Below are positions 53,106 through 61,194 of a stretch of 64,000 bases of DNA, one piece after another. Location of the stretch: positions 434,001 to 498,000 of the forward strand of contig DATJED010000010.1 of assembly GCA_035496935.1 (NCBI GenBank), written 5' to 3'. The notes under the pieces were generated by a model, which was not told the origin of the DNA, made no database searches, and saw only the letters and a list, made by a program, of their open reading frames with translations. Made by a program: the position numbers and the translations under genes. This DNA is from Pseudopedobacter sp035496935 (GTDB lineage: Bacteria; Bacteroidota; Bacteroidia; Sphingobacteriales; Sphingobacteriaceae). Each line of letters opens with the position of its first letter. Within the stretch, counting starts at the first letter, position 1.

Positions 53106-54143
53106 TTAAACAAAATATGGTAAATCAGATTTATTCTTTGCGAAGCTTTGGCAAAGTCGGAATGCCTGCTGACTTCTTTGTAAACCTGTTCCAAACTGTA
53201 TGGATTTCAATTTCTGCTCTTCGCTTTTATGGGATTTCACATTTTGATAATAACCAGTCACAGCATTATATGCTCCGAACAAAGTTCCTTTAGTGGTTGC
53301 CGTGTGTTGGGTGCTACTGCCGAAAGCATATTCCAGAACATGGCTACAGATATTTCTAAAATGGGTGGAATTTTCATCGTCCCGGTTGTCCAAAACATTC
53401 TGTAAAACCTCTTTTGATGGCGCCATTGCCTGTTGAACCAATTTCAAAACTTCTTTGTCCGTAATTCTAATTCTGGACCATTGGTTAAAAACATCTTCTA
53501 ATTCCTGCGCTAAGCTGTTGCTGATTCCCATGAGTTTGTGCGCTTCCTGCAATCTGTCTTTTGCATTGTTGGTGTGCTTAATCTTGATGCAGTTGGTTTT
53601 GTTCTTGAGGGCAACATTTAGGGTATTATTACAAACAATCCTGATTGGTGTAAATGCAGCAACGATGCTTCCCGAACCATCGTGGGACGTAGTCAGGAAC
53701 AGATATTTTTCTATCAGGTCTTCATGACCGACACGGATGTATTCAGGGAGTTTGGCAGTTATAAAAATGCGTTCTCCTTTGCCCAGTGCGCCTGCGGTTT
53801 CGTATAAAATTCCTTCTTCATGGTTTACAATAGCATCAAAAAAAGCGAAAGCATCGGTGTTCTGCACTACTTCGTAATCAACCCCTAATTTATCGCCTAA
53901 AATTTCTCCGCTGTCTTTTCTGTAGGTAAAAAAGGAATTTTCTGAAATTATATCGCTTCCGTTTGGCAAACGGTGCAGATTGGGCAATTTCTCGACTTCA
54001 AAATCTAATCCTGCAAATTTTAATGCTTCGGCACTGGTTGGGTAATCGCTCACGATTTGCCCCAGTCCATGCCATGCTTTTTTTTTGACTGAAAAAAAAC
54101 TGTGTTGCTGTGTCTGTTCGTTATAATTGATGTGGTGTGCCAT
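53106..54143 (-). CDS. DUF932 phage/plasmid-like protein
   Basis: 345 residues, full length for the family. Conserved stretches include KAWHGLGQIVSDYPTSAEAL, NTDAFAFFDAIVNHEEGILY, TTSHDGSGSIVAAFTPIRIV and CNNTLNVALK. DUF932 proteins are common on plasmids, phages and conjugative elements; the molecular role is unknown. It is transcribed together with the small genes upstream (54148-54987) and ends in a clear terminator. Confidence 0.9.
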   Translation of the reverse strand: MAHHINYNEQTQQHSFFSVKKKAWHGLGQIVSDYPTSAEALKFAGLDFEVEKLPNLHRLPNGSDIISENSFFTYRKDSGEILGDKLGVDYEVVQNTDAFAFFDAIVNHEEGILYETAGALGKGERIFITAKLPEYIRVGHEDLIEKYLFLTTSHDGSGSIVAAFTPIRIVCNNTLNVALKNKTNCIKIKHTNNAKDRLQEAHKLMGISNSLAQELEDVFNQWSRIRITDKEVLKLVQQAMAPSKEVLQNVLDNRDDENSTHFRNICSHVLEYAFGSSTQHTATTKGTLFGAYNAVTGYYQNVKSHKSEEQKLKSIQFGTGLQRSQQAFRLCQSFAKNKSDLPYFV

Positions 54144-54147
54144 GATC

Positions 54148-54324
54148 TTATTTTTTAGGGTTTTGAATGTTGGTGATAATTATTTTGGTATCTAAGAACT
54201 GGACGTTCTGCGTATCTGATAAAACGACGATTGCGTCTTTCTCGACTTCGTTTATAACTTGCGCTCTGCTGGTCAATTCGGTTTCTATGGTTGCCTGAAC
54301 TGTTAAATACATGGTGTCTTTCAT
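54148..54324 (-). CDS. Small protein of the conjugative element (58 aa)
   Basis: ATG at 54324, TAA at 54148-54150. The protein begins MKDTMYLTVQATIETEL and ends IIITNIQNPKK. It has no membrane segment and reads like a small soluble protein with alternating beta strands. It sits between the DUF932 gene (4 bases away) and the next small gene (2 bases away), so tight packing on one strand is the main reason to call it a gene. The family was not recognised. Confidence 0.6.
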   Translation of the reverse strand: MKDTMYLTVQATIETELTSRAQVINEVEKDAIVVLSDTQNVQFLDTKIIITNIQNPKK

Positions 54325-54326
54325 GA

Positions 54327-54455
54327 TTAAAAATTATATAGGGTTAAAAAATCGTTTAATTCGTGGTTGAACTTCTGCGGGTTTTCTTCCGCCATCTGTT
54401 CTGCATAGCCTTCCCAAAATATTTGGTCGGTAAATTCTATAAAAAGCGTTATCAT
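54327..54455 (-). CDS. Small acidic protein of the conjugative element (42 aa)
   Basis: The frame is open back to 54572, but the likely start is ATG 54455, giving MITLFIEFTDQIFWEGYAEQ and an end at LTLYNF. The upstream part of the frame crosses a hairpin and reads as non-coding. It is packed 2 bases before the 58-aa gene. Its function is unknown. Confidence 0.5.
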   Translation of the reverse strand: MITLFIEFTDQIFWEGYAEQMAEENPQKFNHELNDFLTLYNF

Positions 54456-54486
54456 GGTAAATGCTGTTTGAAGGGTTTGAAATAAT

Positions 54487-54512
54487 CCCTCCCGACAAAA
54501 GTCGGGGAGGGG
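54487..54512. terminator. GC-rich hairpin between small genes
   Basis: CCCTCCCGAC and GTCGGGGAGGG pair around an AAAA loop with one bulged base. It lies just after the 155-aa gene and before the 42-aa gene (minus strand). Without a T run it may be a processing or partial termination site. Confidence 0.55.
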
Positions 54513-54519
54513 ATAAAAA

Positions 54520-54987
54520 TTAGTTCCTTGGAAAAACAATATTGGCTTCAATTTCTGCCAGTTTTTCCACACAAGCTTGGCGGATAAACGAGGTTACCAA
54601 CGTAATCAATCCCGAAGTTTTGGTGGCAAAGCTTCTTCCTTTATCGTCCGAAATAACCAATTGACAGCCTTGGAAATGGTTGCTTTCCAGTTCTTCACTT
54701 TCACTTTTCAAAGTAATTTCAAACTGGTTCAACTCGTTGATTCTTTTTAAAAGGCGCTCGCGGTGGATGCTTCTTTGGTGCAAGTCTGCCACTACCTGCA
54801 AAGTAGATTCGAGGTTTAGCGCTGGTTTCGCTTTTTTTTCCTCGTTCTCGATTTCCTTTTTTGGTTCATTGCTTTTGGCGGTCTCTGTTTTAGCCGATGG
54901 ATTTGGATTTTTGATAGCTGGTTTGATTTCCGCTAATTTGTTGCTGTTGCCCTGAACTGCTCCGTTTGTTTTTTCTGCTACTTTCAT
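54520..54987 (-). CDS. Conjugative-element protein with a Lys/Glu-rich N-terminus (155 aa)
   Basis: The frame is open from 55329, but the upstream part lies in a stretch that reads as non-coding, so ATG 54987 (MKVAEKTNGAVQGN) is chosen. The N-terminal half is low-complexity and charged (Lys, Glu, Asn, Pro) and probably disordered. The C-terminal half is a compact domain (TLQVVADLHQRSIHRERLLK, GCQLVISDDKGRSFATKT, VEKLAEIEANIVFPRN). The product is a hypothetical protein of Bacteroidota mobile elements; I do not recognise a function. Confidence 0.65.
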   Translation of the reverse strand: MKVAEKTNGAVQGNSNKLAEIKPAIKNPNPSAKTETAKSNEPKKEIENEEKKAKPALNLESTLQVVADLHQRSIHRERLLKRINELNQFEITLKSESEELESNHFQGCQLVISDDKGRSFATKTSGLITLVTSFIRQACVEKLAEIEANIVFPRN

Positions 54988-55827
54988 TTTGTTAAAAATT
55001 AAATGGTTAAAAAATCTGTTCATCCATTTTCGGCTTCGCCTCCAATGGCTTTTTGATAGAGGCAATAAAATTGTGTGGGGGGCTGGCAAGGCAAGACTTT
55101 GAGGCAAAAAAATACTACCCGAAGCGTAGCGCAGGTGTGGAGATTTATTTGTCCAAACCCGAAGGGCATGGTCTTGATTGCCGAAGAGGTTTAAATTTGC
55201 CTCAGCAAAAAAGCCATGAAAATCTTTGGGAATAAGGGCTTTGATTGTCTTTCGACTAGCGGAGTATAGGGAGAATGGGTTGATGGAGGGCAACGGAAAA
55301 AACCGGTTCTCTCGTTTTATCAAACACAACAGAAACTGCTATTTCCGCGGCGGAGCGGAACGAAGCACCCGGAGGGTATCAGCCCTATTTGACGTAGGAA
55401 AGTGGGTGGTGGGTTTTGTTGGATGGTATGGGAGGTTATTTATAAGGATATAATAGCTTTTCGTTGTAATATTAAATTTTAATATAAAATATTGGAAATC
55501 GAACTCTAAGATTATTAAAATGAATTGGATTCATAGGATGAGTCCAATAATCATGTTCTATCTTAAAAGAAACATAACTACCGAAAATGATTATTAAATT
55601 GAGGTTAAAAGTCCATTTAATTCTAAAATTAAACGTTTATTTAAGTGTTAATTTTAACATCTTTATGTCTTTAAAAAAGTTGATGAGAATATAATTAACA
55701 TAAGCGATTAAAGAAAAAACAATATTGTAACTCCTATTTAATAAATCATTAGATTTGAGTTAAACCGTTCCTTTTATTGAGTTTGCTAAAACCTAACTTA
55801 CAATTCAATGAAAAAATAAATGTTTGA
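54988..55827. other. Non-coding stretch of the conjugative element and cargo-operon promoter region
   Basis: Plus frames at 55053-55235 and 55226-55453 have no family features. The left half (55080-55220) has two crossing inverted repeats, CAAGAC (55092-55097) with GTCTTG (55171-55176) and TGAGGCAAA (55100-55108) with TTTGCCTCA (55196-55204), suggesting a structured RNA or a protein-binding site. The right half (55454-55827) is very AT-rich and holds the promoter of the nuclease-hxs operon. Confidence 0.5.
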
Positions 55828-56829
55828 ATGAAGAAACTCTACTTTTTACAATTAATAATTATTTCTTTTCATTGTTTTGCGCAACAGGAAGCAGTTATAA
55901 AAAGCAGTAGTCAAAAAGTATTGTTAAACGCCAACGTTATTCGGAAATATCAGTCGGATACGGCTCTAAATGGAAGCAAAATCAGATTAGAAATTCCGAA
56001 TCTTCAGGCAAACGAGTACATCATTGATCATACCGGCTATTCACTGGTATTTAATGAAAAATACAAACAAGCTAAATGGGTGGCTTATGAACTCACCGCT
56101 TCGGAGACTGAAAAAGTGGCCGAACGTTCCAATGCCTTTAAACCAGATTCAACAATTCCAAAATTGACCAACCAAGCCAGAGATTATACGGGCTCTGGTT
56201 ACGATAGGGGACATCTAGCTCCTGCAGCAGATCAATCCTGGTCTTTGCAGGCTATGCAGGAATCATTTTATTATAGTAATATGAGCCCACAACTGCCGGG
56301 TTTTAACCGTGGTATATGGAAAAACCTAGAAGAGCAGGTTCGTCAATGGGCGAGAGATAATGAGGTCATTTATATAGTTACCGGTCCAGTTCTAAAAGAT
56401 AACCTGTCAACATTGGGAGAAAGCAGTATTGCTATTCCCAAATACTATTATAAGGTAATCCTGGACTATAAAGAACCAGAGTTGAAGGGCATAGGTTTTA
56501 TCATGCCCAATGAAAGCTCGTCCTATCCACTGCAACATTTTGCCGTGAGTATAGATAGTGTAGAAAATCTTACAGGTATTGATTTCTTTCCCTTATTGCC
56601 CGATGTAGATGAAACTACCTTGGAAAAGAATGTTTGTATCTCCTGCTGGAACTGGGGACAAAATAAGAATTACAAATTGCTTTCAAACGCTCGTGAAAAT
56701 AAAAGCGAACCGTCAGGACAAATTAAACCCCAAGCTGTTCAGTGTTCTGCAATTACAAAAGCGGGAACTAGATGTAAAAGAATGACGTCTACTGCAGATG
56801 GAAAATGTTATCAGCATAATGGTAAATAA
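55828..56829 (+). CDS. Secreted DNA/RNA non-specific endonuclease with a C-terminal Cys/His tail domain
   Basis: 333 residues with a signal peptide (HCFAQQ). Residues about 45-285 are a beta-beta-alpha-metal nuclease of the NucA/NUC1 family: catalytic motif YDRGHLAPAAD (H129), FYYSNMSPQLPGFNRGIWKN (metal-binding Asn) and VIYIVTGPVLKD. It cleaves DNA and RNA without sequence preference outside the cytoplasm. Residues about 305-330 form a short Cys/His module (CSAITKAGTRCKRM...KCYQH) of the type found as a small tail on Bacteroidota proteins, perhaps zinc-binding. It is the first gene of an operon; hxsA starts 26 bases after its stop, so nuclease and His-Xaa-Ser system are probably made together. 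Confidence 0.9.
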   Translation: MKKLYFLQLIIISFHCFAQQEAVIKSSSQKVLLNANVIRKYQSDTALNGSKIRLEIPNLQANEYIIDHTGYSLVFNEKYKQAKWVAYELTASETEKVAERSNAFKPDSTIPKLTNQARDYTGSGYDRGHLAPAADQSWSLQAMQESFYYSNMSPQLPGFNRGIWKNLEEQVRQWARDNEVIYIVTGPVLKDNLSTLGESSIAIPKYYYKVILDYKEPELKGIGFIMPNESSSYPLQHFAVSIDSVENLTGIDFFPLLPDVDETTLEKNVCISCWNWGQNKNYKLLSNARENKSEPSGQIKPQAVQCSAITKAGTRCKRMTSTADGKCYQHNGK

Positions 56830-56855
56830 ATTTTAGAAACCTAAAAACTTACAAT

Positions 56856-57572
56856 ATGAAAAAAAAGGTCAAAGCGGGCTTTTTAAATCTCGCCAAAAAA
56901 TCTGTAGCTGTTATTACGGCATCTATAGGCGCATTAACAGGCAACGATGCCAACGCACTTCCAACGGTTAATAAGATTTCTTTTCTGGATCCCAGCATAA
57001 ACAATGAGCTTGCATATAAGCGTGTTTTAAAGCCAAAACTGGTTTTAAAACTAAATATTAGCAATCCGGAAAACAGCATCACCGTTATGCATTCTTCCCA
57101 TCGTTCACACAGTTCCCACAGTTCGCATTATTCAGGTTCATCCTCCGGTCATAGCTCACATAGTTCACATTATTCAAGCTCAACTTATTCTCCATCAACA
57201 GGATCTTCATATACACCCTCATCTTCTTCGGGCAGTTCAGGTTCTTCTCATCAAACCTCAAAATCCTACAAACCTTCATCGTCTTATGGCTCTTCCTTTA
57301 AATCTTATAGTAAGGATACCGTACCTACCAAAATCAATTCTGCTTACTTTTTACTGACCCGAGTTCTTGTAAAAGGATGTCAAGGCACAGATGTAGAATA
57401 TGTTCAGAGACTATTAATTCTTGCGGGATATGTTACGCCAGTTGCGGGATATTTTGGAGATTTAACGAAAGAAGCAGTTATGAAATTTCAAAAAGCAAAT
57501 TTATTAGAGGTAGATGGTAAAGTTGGAAACCAAACCTTGAGTTTACTTAAAGCAAAAGTATATGGAAATTAA
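56856..57572 (+). CDS. hxsA: His-Xaa-Ser repeat protein HxsA
   Basis: 238 residues. A basic N-terminus and a hydrophobic stretch (SVAVITASIGALTG) precede a leader-like region. Residues 79-93 carry five His-Xaa-Ser units (HSS HRS HSS HSS HYS) and residues 99-107 three more. A Ser/Tyr/Pro-rich linker follows to about 155. The C-terminal domain (about 165-235: VKGCQGTDVEYVQRLLILAG, FGDLTKEAVMKFQKANLLEV) is a peptidoglycan-binding type 1 domain. In the His-Xaa-Ser system this repeat protein is the presumed substrate of the paired radical SAM enzymes. The wall-binding domain suggests that the modified repeat is displayed at peptidoglycan. The end product is unknown. Confidence 0.9.
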   Translation: MKKKVKAGFLNLAKKSVAVITASIGALTGNDANALPTVNKISFLDPSINNELAYKRVLKPKLVLKLNISNPENSITVMHSSHRSHSSHSSHYSGSSSGHSSHSSHYSSSTYSPSTGSSYTPSSSSGSSGSSHQTSKSYKPSSSYGSSFKSYSKDTVPTKINSAYFLLTRVLVKGCQGTDVEYVQRLLILAGYVTPVAGYFGDLTKEAVMKFQKANLLEVDGKVGNQTLSLLKAKVYGN

Positions 57573-57930
57573 GTACTCCGAAGATTTAATTCATGTTTTA
57601 TTGCAAAAGAGTCTGTATGCTGAAAAAGTACTTTATAAATGTTTTTATTGGTATGGTGGAAGCTTTAATGTCGATATAAAAGACTATTCAGATGTTGAAT
57701 TTTTAGTTTTGTTAAAACCTAAAGAAGAGGTGAAAGAGATTCAACCGATAATAGACAAGATAAAGCGAGATCTTATAGATTTCAAGCTTCGTGAGATAGT
57801 TGCCAAAGAGACTCAAGTACTGCGAGAGCTGCTGGTGGCTAAAGCTTTTGCTAATTTCGAAGAAGAGGATAACGATCCGTCTACCGATGTTTCGGACCCA
57901 GTAGGATTTAATCCGCTAACATTAAGCTAG
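57562..57930 (+). CDS. hxsD: His-Xaa-Ser system protein HxsD
   Basis: 122 residues. ATG 57562 lies inside the last codons of hxsA (11-base overlap), implying translational coupling. The small soluble protein begins MEIKYSEDLIHVLLQKSLY and has a KCFYWYGGSFNVDIKDYSD segment, alternating strands and helices, and an acidic tail. Size, position between hxsA and the two radical SAM genes, and pattern identify HxsD. Its role is not established; a substrate-presenting or accessory function for the maturases is inference. Confidence 0.85.
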   Translation: MEIKYSEDLIHVLLQKSLYAEKVLYKCFYWYGGSFNVDIKDYSDVEFLVLLKPKEEVKEIQPIIDKIKRDLIDFKLREIVAKETQVLRELLVAKAFANFEEEDNDPSTDVSDPVGFNPLTLS

Positions 57931-59415
57931 ATGACAGAGTTAGCAGAAAAGAAAAACCGAAAATTCCGTGAGCCGGCTTCCTATACTTCTAACTCCGGTT
58001 ATCACTTATTGCCCTTTCGTTTTTTTAGATTAAACGTTGCTAGAGAAATACTGGTAAATGAAGTGGGCGATTTTTTGATAGTAAATACAGGTACCGCAGA
58101 GAAGGTTATCAAAAGGCAGATCACCAGAGATACAAATGAAGAACTGTATGCTGACCTCGTTGCCAATTTTTTTATTAGCGAGGAAAGAATTCCTGCTTTA
58201 ATAGACGTGTTGTCTACAAGGTATAGAACAAAAAAAGCTTTTCTAGATAATTTCACTTCACTGCACATATTCGTGATTACGCTCAGGTGTGAACACACAT
58301 GTCATTATTGCCAGGTATCAAGAGTGAGTGAGGATAAAGCTTCTTTTGATATGAGTATGAGTCATATTGATAAAGGGATTGAACTGATGATGAAGTCTCC
58401 TAATCCGCATGTGACCATGGAATTTCAGGGCGGAGAAGCTTTATTGGCTTTCGATAAGATAAAGTATGCCGTTGAAAAAGCAAATATGGCGGCATGGGAA
58501 AATCATAAAAAAATAACCTATGTAATCTGCACCAATCTTGCGCCATTAACCAACGAAATGTTGGATTATTGTTTGCAAAATGAAATTTTGATTTCAACTT
58601 CTCTTGATGGTCCAGAATTTATTCACAATAAGAACAGACATAAGAAGGGTAACGATAGCTATCAACTTGCCTTAAATGGGATAAAGAGATGCCGTGAAAC
58701 ACTAGGAGAAGATCGTGTTTCTGCATTGCTTACGACTTCAAACTTATCGTTGGATTATCCGGAAGAAATTATTCAGGAATATTTACACAGTGGTTTCAAC
58801 AGTATTTTCTTAAGGCCAATAAGTCCTTACGGTTTTGCTGTTTATAATGAAAAGAAAAACAAGTATGAAACCGATCGCTTTTTAGCTTTTTATAAAAAAG
58901 CATTAGACAAAATTATTGAAATTAACCTCAATGGAACGTTCTTTCGGGAAGACTATGCAACCATTATTCTTAAAAAAGTACTTACACCTTTTCCCGTCGG
59001 TTATGTAGATCTACAGTCTCCGGCAGGTATGATTAATAACGTCATCGTTTTTAACTACAATGGTAAAATATATGCTTCAGATGAAGCTCGTATGCTAGCC
59101 GAAATGAAAGATGAGACCTTTCTGCTTGGAGATCTAGAAAATAGCAACTATTCGGATGTTTTTTATGGCGAAAAAGCATTCCAATTTTCAGAGGCATGGG
59201 CAAATGAGTCATTGCCAGGTTGTTCAGAGTGTGCTTTTCAAGCTTACTGTGGAGCAGACCCCGTATTAAACCATGCTACCCAGGGAGATGTTTATGGGTA
59301 CAGACCCACAAGTGTCTTCTGCCAAAAAAACATGGAAATTATCCGGTATTTATTTGAATTAATGGATAACCATCCTGAAATCGAAAAAGTGTTTCAAACG
59401 TGGATTAGAAATTAG
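57931..59415 (+). CDS. hxsB: His-Xaa-Ser system radical SAM protein HxsB
   Basis: 494 residues, starting at the base after the hxsD stop. The radical SAM cluster motif is LRCEHTCHYC (C120, C124, C127), in a TIM-barrel-like core with MEFQGGEALLAF. The C-terminal part has a SPASM/twitch-like Cys set (GCSECAFQAYCGADP, FCQKN) for additional iron-sulfur clusters, as in peptide-modifying enzymes. The N-terminal 110 residues precede the core and may bind the leader or HxsD. It is predicted to act on the HxsA repeats in the cytoplasm before export; the chemistry is unknown. Confidence 0.92.
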   Translation: MTELAEKKNRKFREPASYTSNSGYHLLPFRFFRLNVAREILVNEVGDFLIVNTGTAEKVIKRQITRDTNEELYADLVANFFISEERIPALIDVLSTRYRTKKAFLDNFTSLHIFVITLRCEHTCHYCQVSRVSEDKASFDMSMSHIDKGIELMMKSPNPHVTMEFQGGEALLAFDKIKYAVEKANMAAWENHKKITYVICTNLAPLTNEMLDYCLQNEILISTSLDGPEFIHNKNRHKKGNDSYQLALNGIKRCRETLGEDRVSALLTTSNLSLDYPEEIIQEYLHSGFNSIFLRPISPYGFAVYNEKKNKYETDRFLAFYKKALDKIIEINLNGTFFREDYATIILKKVLTPFPVGYVDLQSPAGMINNVIVFNYNGKIYASDEARMLAEMKDETFLLGDLENSNYSDVFYGEKAFQFSEAWANESLPGCSECAFQAYCGADPVLNHATQGDVYGYRPTSVFCQKNMEIIRYLFELMDNHPEIEKVFQTWIRN

Positions 59416-59417
59416 AG

Positions 59418-60545
59418 ATGTTAAAGACTAAAGGAAAGGCAGTAAATGTAGGGCAGTCAATTGTGGCTAAGGTTACAAGAGATTTACATAACCGGGCAGA
59501 TAACTGTGTATTGGTATGTGAAGATTATTATCCTGAAAATTTAATGGGATTTAAAGCTTTAGTAACCAATTTAGATATCCCCGAACTGGCTTATTCGATA
59601 CCCTTTGTACATCAAGTACAAAATCTTACACACCTGCAAGAAGGGGATGTGCTGGCAATCCACTCAAGTGGTTTAATCAATTCACTCTACCGTACCTCAT
59701 CTAATCAAAATTTTATTTTAGTTACCGAGCGATGCAATAGCAATTGTTTGATGTGTTCACAGCCACCTAAAGATCGTGAAGATATTTTTGATTTGCACCA
59801 AATCCACAGGCAACTTATTCCCCTAATACTTAAAGATTGTTCCGGATTAGGTATAACCGGCGGAGAGCCAACTTTAATGGGTAACCTTTTTTATGAAATG
59901 CTCGAACAGCTTCAGATAGAATTGCCTGATACGGAGATACATTGCCTTACCAATGGCAGATCTTTCGCTTGGAAAAATATGGCAGATAGGCTAGGCGCTT
60001 TGAATTATGATAAGCTGATGCTGGGAATTCCATTATACTCAGATTATTATGCAGAGCATGATTATATTGTACAGGCGAAGGATGCTTTTAATCAAACCAT
60101 ACAGGGATTATATAACCTCGCTTCAAACAATGTAAGAATCGAAATTAGGGTAGTGTTACAAAAGCAGTCAATCCCTCGTTTAACAAAGTTAGCTAAGTAC
60201 ATTTATAAGAATCTTCCATTTGCAGAACACATCACCTTTATGGGTTTAGAAAATCAAGGTTATACACCGTTTAATAAAGAAAAATTATGGATAGATCCTG
60301 TAAATTACATGGATGAACTAGGGGAAGCAGTAGAATTTCTTTCCGGTAAAAATATGAATGTTTCTATCTATAATAGCCAGTTGTGCTTAATGCCACAAAA
60401 TCTATGGCGGTATAGTCGAAAATCTATCTCAGATTGGAAAAACATCTATTTACCAGAATGTACTCAGTGTGGTTTAGTTGAAGCCTGTGGGGGGCTTTTT
60501 GCGTCTGCTGAAAAGATGCATAGTGATTTTATAAAAGCACTATAA
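59418..60545 (+). CDS. hxsC: His-Xaa-Ser system radical SAM protein HxsC
   Basis: 375 residues, 2 bases after hxsB. The radical SAM motif is TERCNSNCLMC (C106, C110, C113) with LGITGGEPTLMGNLF as the SAM-binding GGE strand. It ends with a short Cys set (PECTQCGLVEACGG) and lacks a full SPASM domain. The pair of different radical SAM proteins is the hallmark of this system. It is the last gene of the operon; the following genes are on the opposite strand. Confidence 0.92.
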   Translation: MLKTKGKAVNVGQSIVAKVTRDLHNRADNCVLVCEDYYPENLMGFKALVTNLDIPELAYSIPFVHQVQNLTHLQEGDVLAIHSSGLINSLYRTSSNQNFILVTERCNSNCLMCSQPPKDREDIFDLHQIHRQLIPLILKDCSGLGITGGEPTLMGNLFYEMLEQLQIELPDTEIHCLTNGRSFAWKNMADRLGALNYDKLMLGIPLYSDYYAEHDYIVQAKDAFNQTIQGLYNLASNNVRIEIRVVLQKQSIPRLTKLAKYIYKNLPFAEHITFMGLENQGYTPFNKEKLWIDPVNYMDELGEAVEFLSGKNMNVSIYNSQLCLMPQNLWRYSRKSISDWKNIYLPECTQCGLVEACGGLFASAEKMHSDFIKAL

Positions 60546-60601
60546 TTAATGATAGGATCATCTTCGTATAAAGTAATTTCGAGAGCTATATAGTTGTAAA
60601 C

Positions 60602-61099
60602 CTAATTACAATAGATTTTAATTGTGTGCGAATTCTCATCCTTCCCACCAATCCTAGAAATCTCATAAAACGGCGTTTTATCCTTCAACAAACTCTTATA
60701 CTCAACCAAAGCAGAATTCCCGTCATCTTCCATTTTCACATTCACAACTTCCTCAACAATCTTTTCCGCAATTTTAACCCGCTGAACATTGTTCTTAATA
60801 TCCTCCTCCGTTTGGGGAATTAAATAAGGTTTTGCTTTTTCGGTAAAAGTAATAATGGGTTTGCCTACATCCATCAGCTTTTGAGTATGGGCAATATTTA
60901 CATATCCATCTTTTTCTAATCCAGCATCAATCAATCTTTTGGCACTTACCGGGTCGGCAATATAAATTTCCGCGTCAATGGTTTTAGGATATCCCTCTTG
61001 TTCCTGCAATATTTTAAGAGCCCTCTCTTTATTTAAACTGCTGGAGGTACAGGCTACAAATAATAAAAATGCACTAGCGATAGCAAATAAGTTTTTCAT
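60602..61099 (-). CDS. Lipoprotein of unknown function
   Basis: 165 residues with a lipobox (LLFVACTSSS). The mature part is charged (ALKILQEQEGYPKTIDAEIY, NVKMEDDGNSALVEYKS, HTIKIYCN) with no named domain. It converges on hxsC and lies downstream of the tra-side genes on the minus strand. It may be part of the conjugative element or a cargo gene; surface-exclusion-type roles are possible but not shown. Confidence 0.7.
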   Translation of the reverse strand: MKNLFAIASAFLLFVACTSSSLNKERALKILQEQEGYPKTIDAEIYIADPVSAKRLIDAGLEKDGYVNIAHTQKLMDVGKPIITFTEKAKPYLIPQTEEDIKNNVQRVKIAEKIVEEVVNVKMEDDGNSALVEYKSLLKDKTPFYEISRIGGKDENSHTIKIYCN

Positions 61100-61167
61100 G
61101 GTTTTTTTTTGATAAATGATTTAAATTTAACGGAGACAGAAGCGTTTTCATATATCTAAAAAAGAAA

Positions 61168-61185
61168 AAAGCCCTTTCGGGCTTT
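61168..61185 (-). terminator. Terminator after the 261-aa gene
   Basis: AAAGCCC and GGGCTTT pair around TTTC. Read on the minus strand the stem is followed by a T-rich run (TTTTTTCTTTTTTAG). Confidence 0.8.
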
Positions 61186-61194
61186 CTCACACAC

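Noticed and set aside
55053..55453. Two plus-strand frames of 60 and 75 codons
   Set aside because: They overlap each other and a structured non-coding stretch, have biased residue content and show no recognisable domain.
57090..57190. Short tandem repeat that could be taken for a microsatellite or CRISPR-like array
   Set aside because: It encodes the His-Xaa-Ser units of HxsA in frame; there are no spacers and no cas genes.
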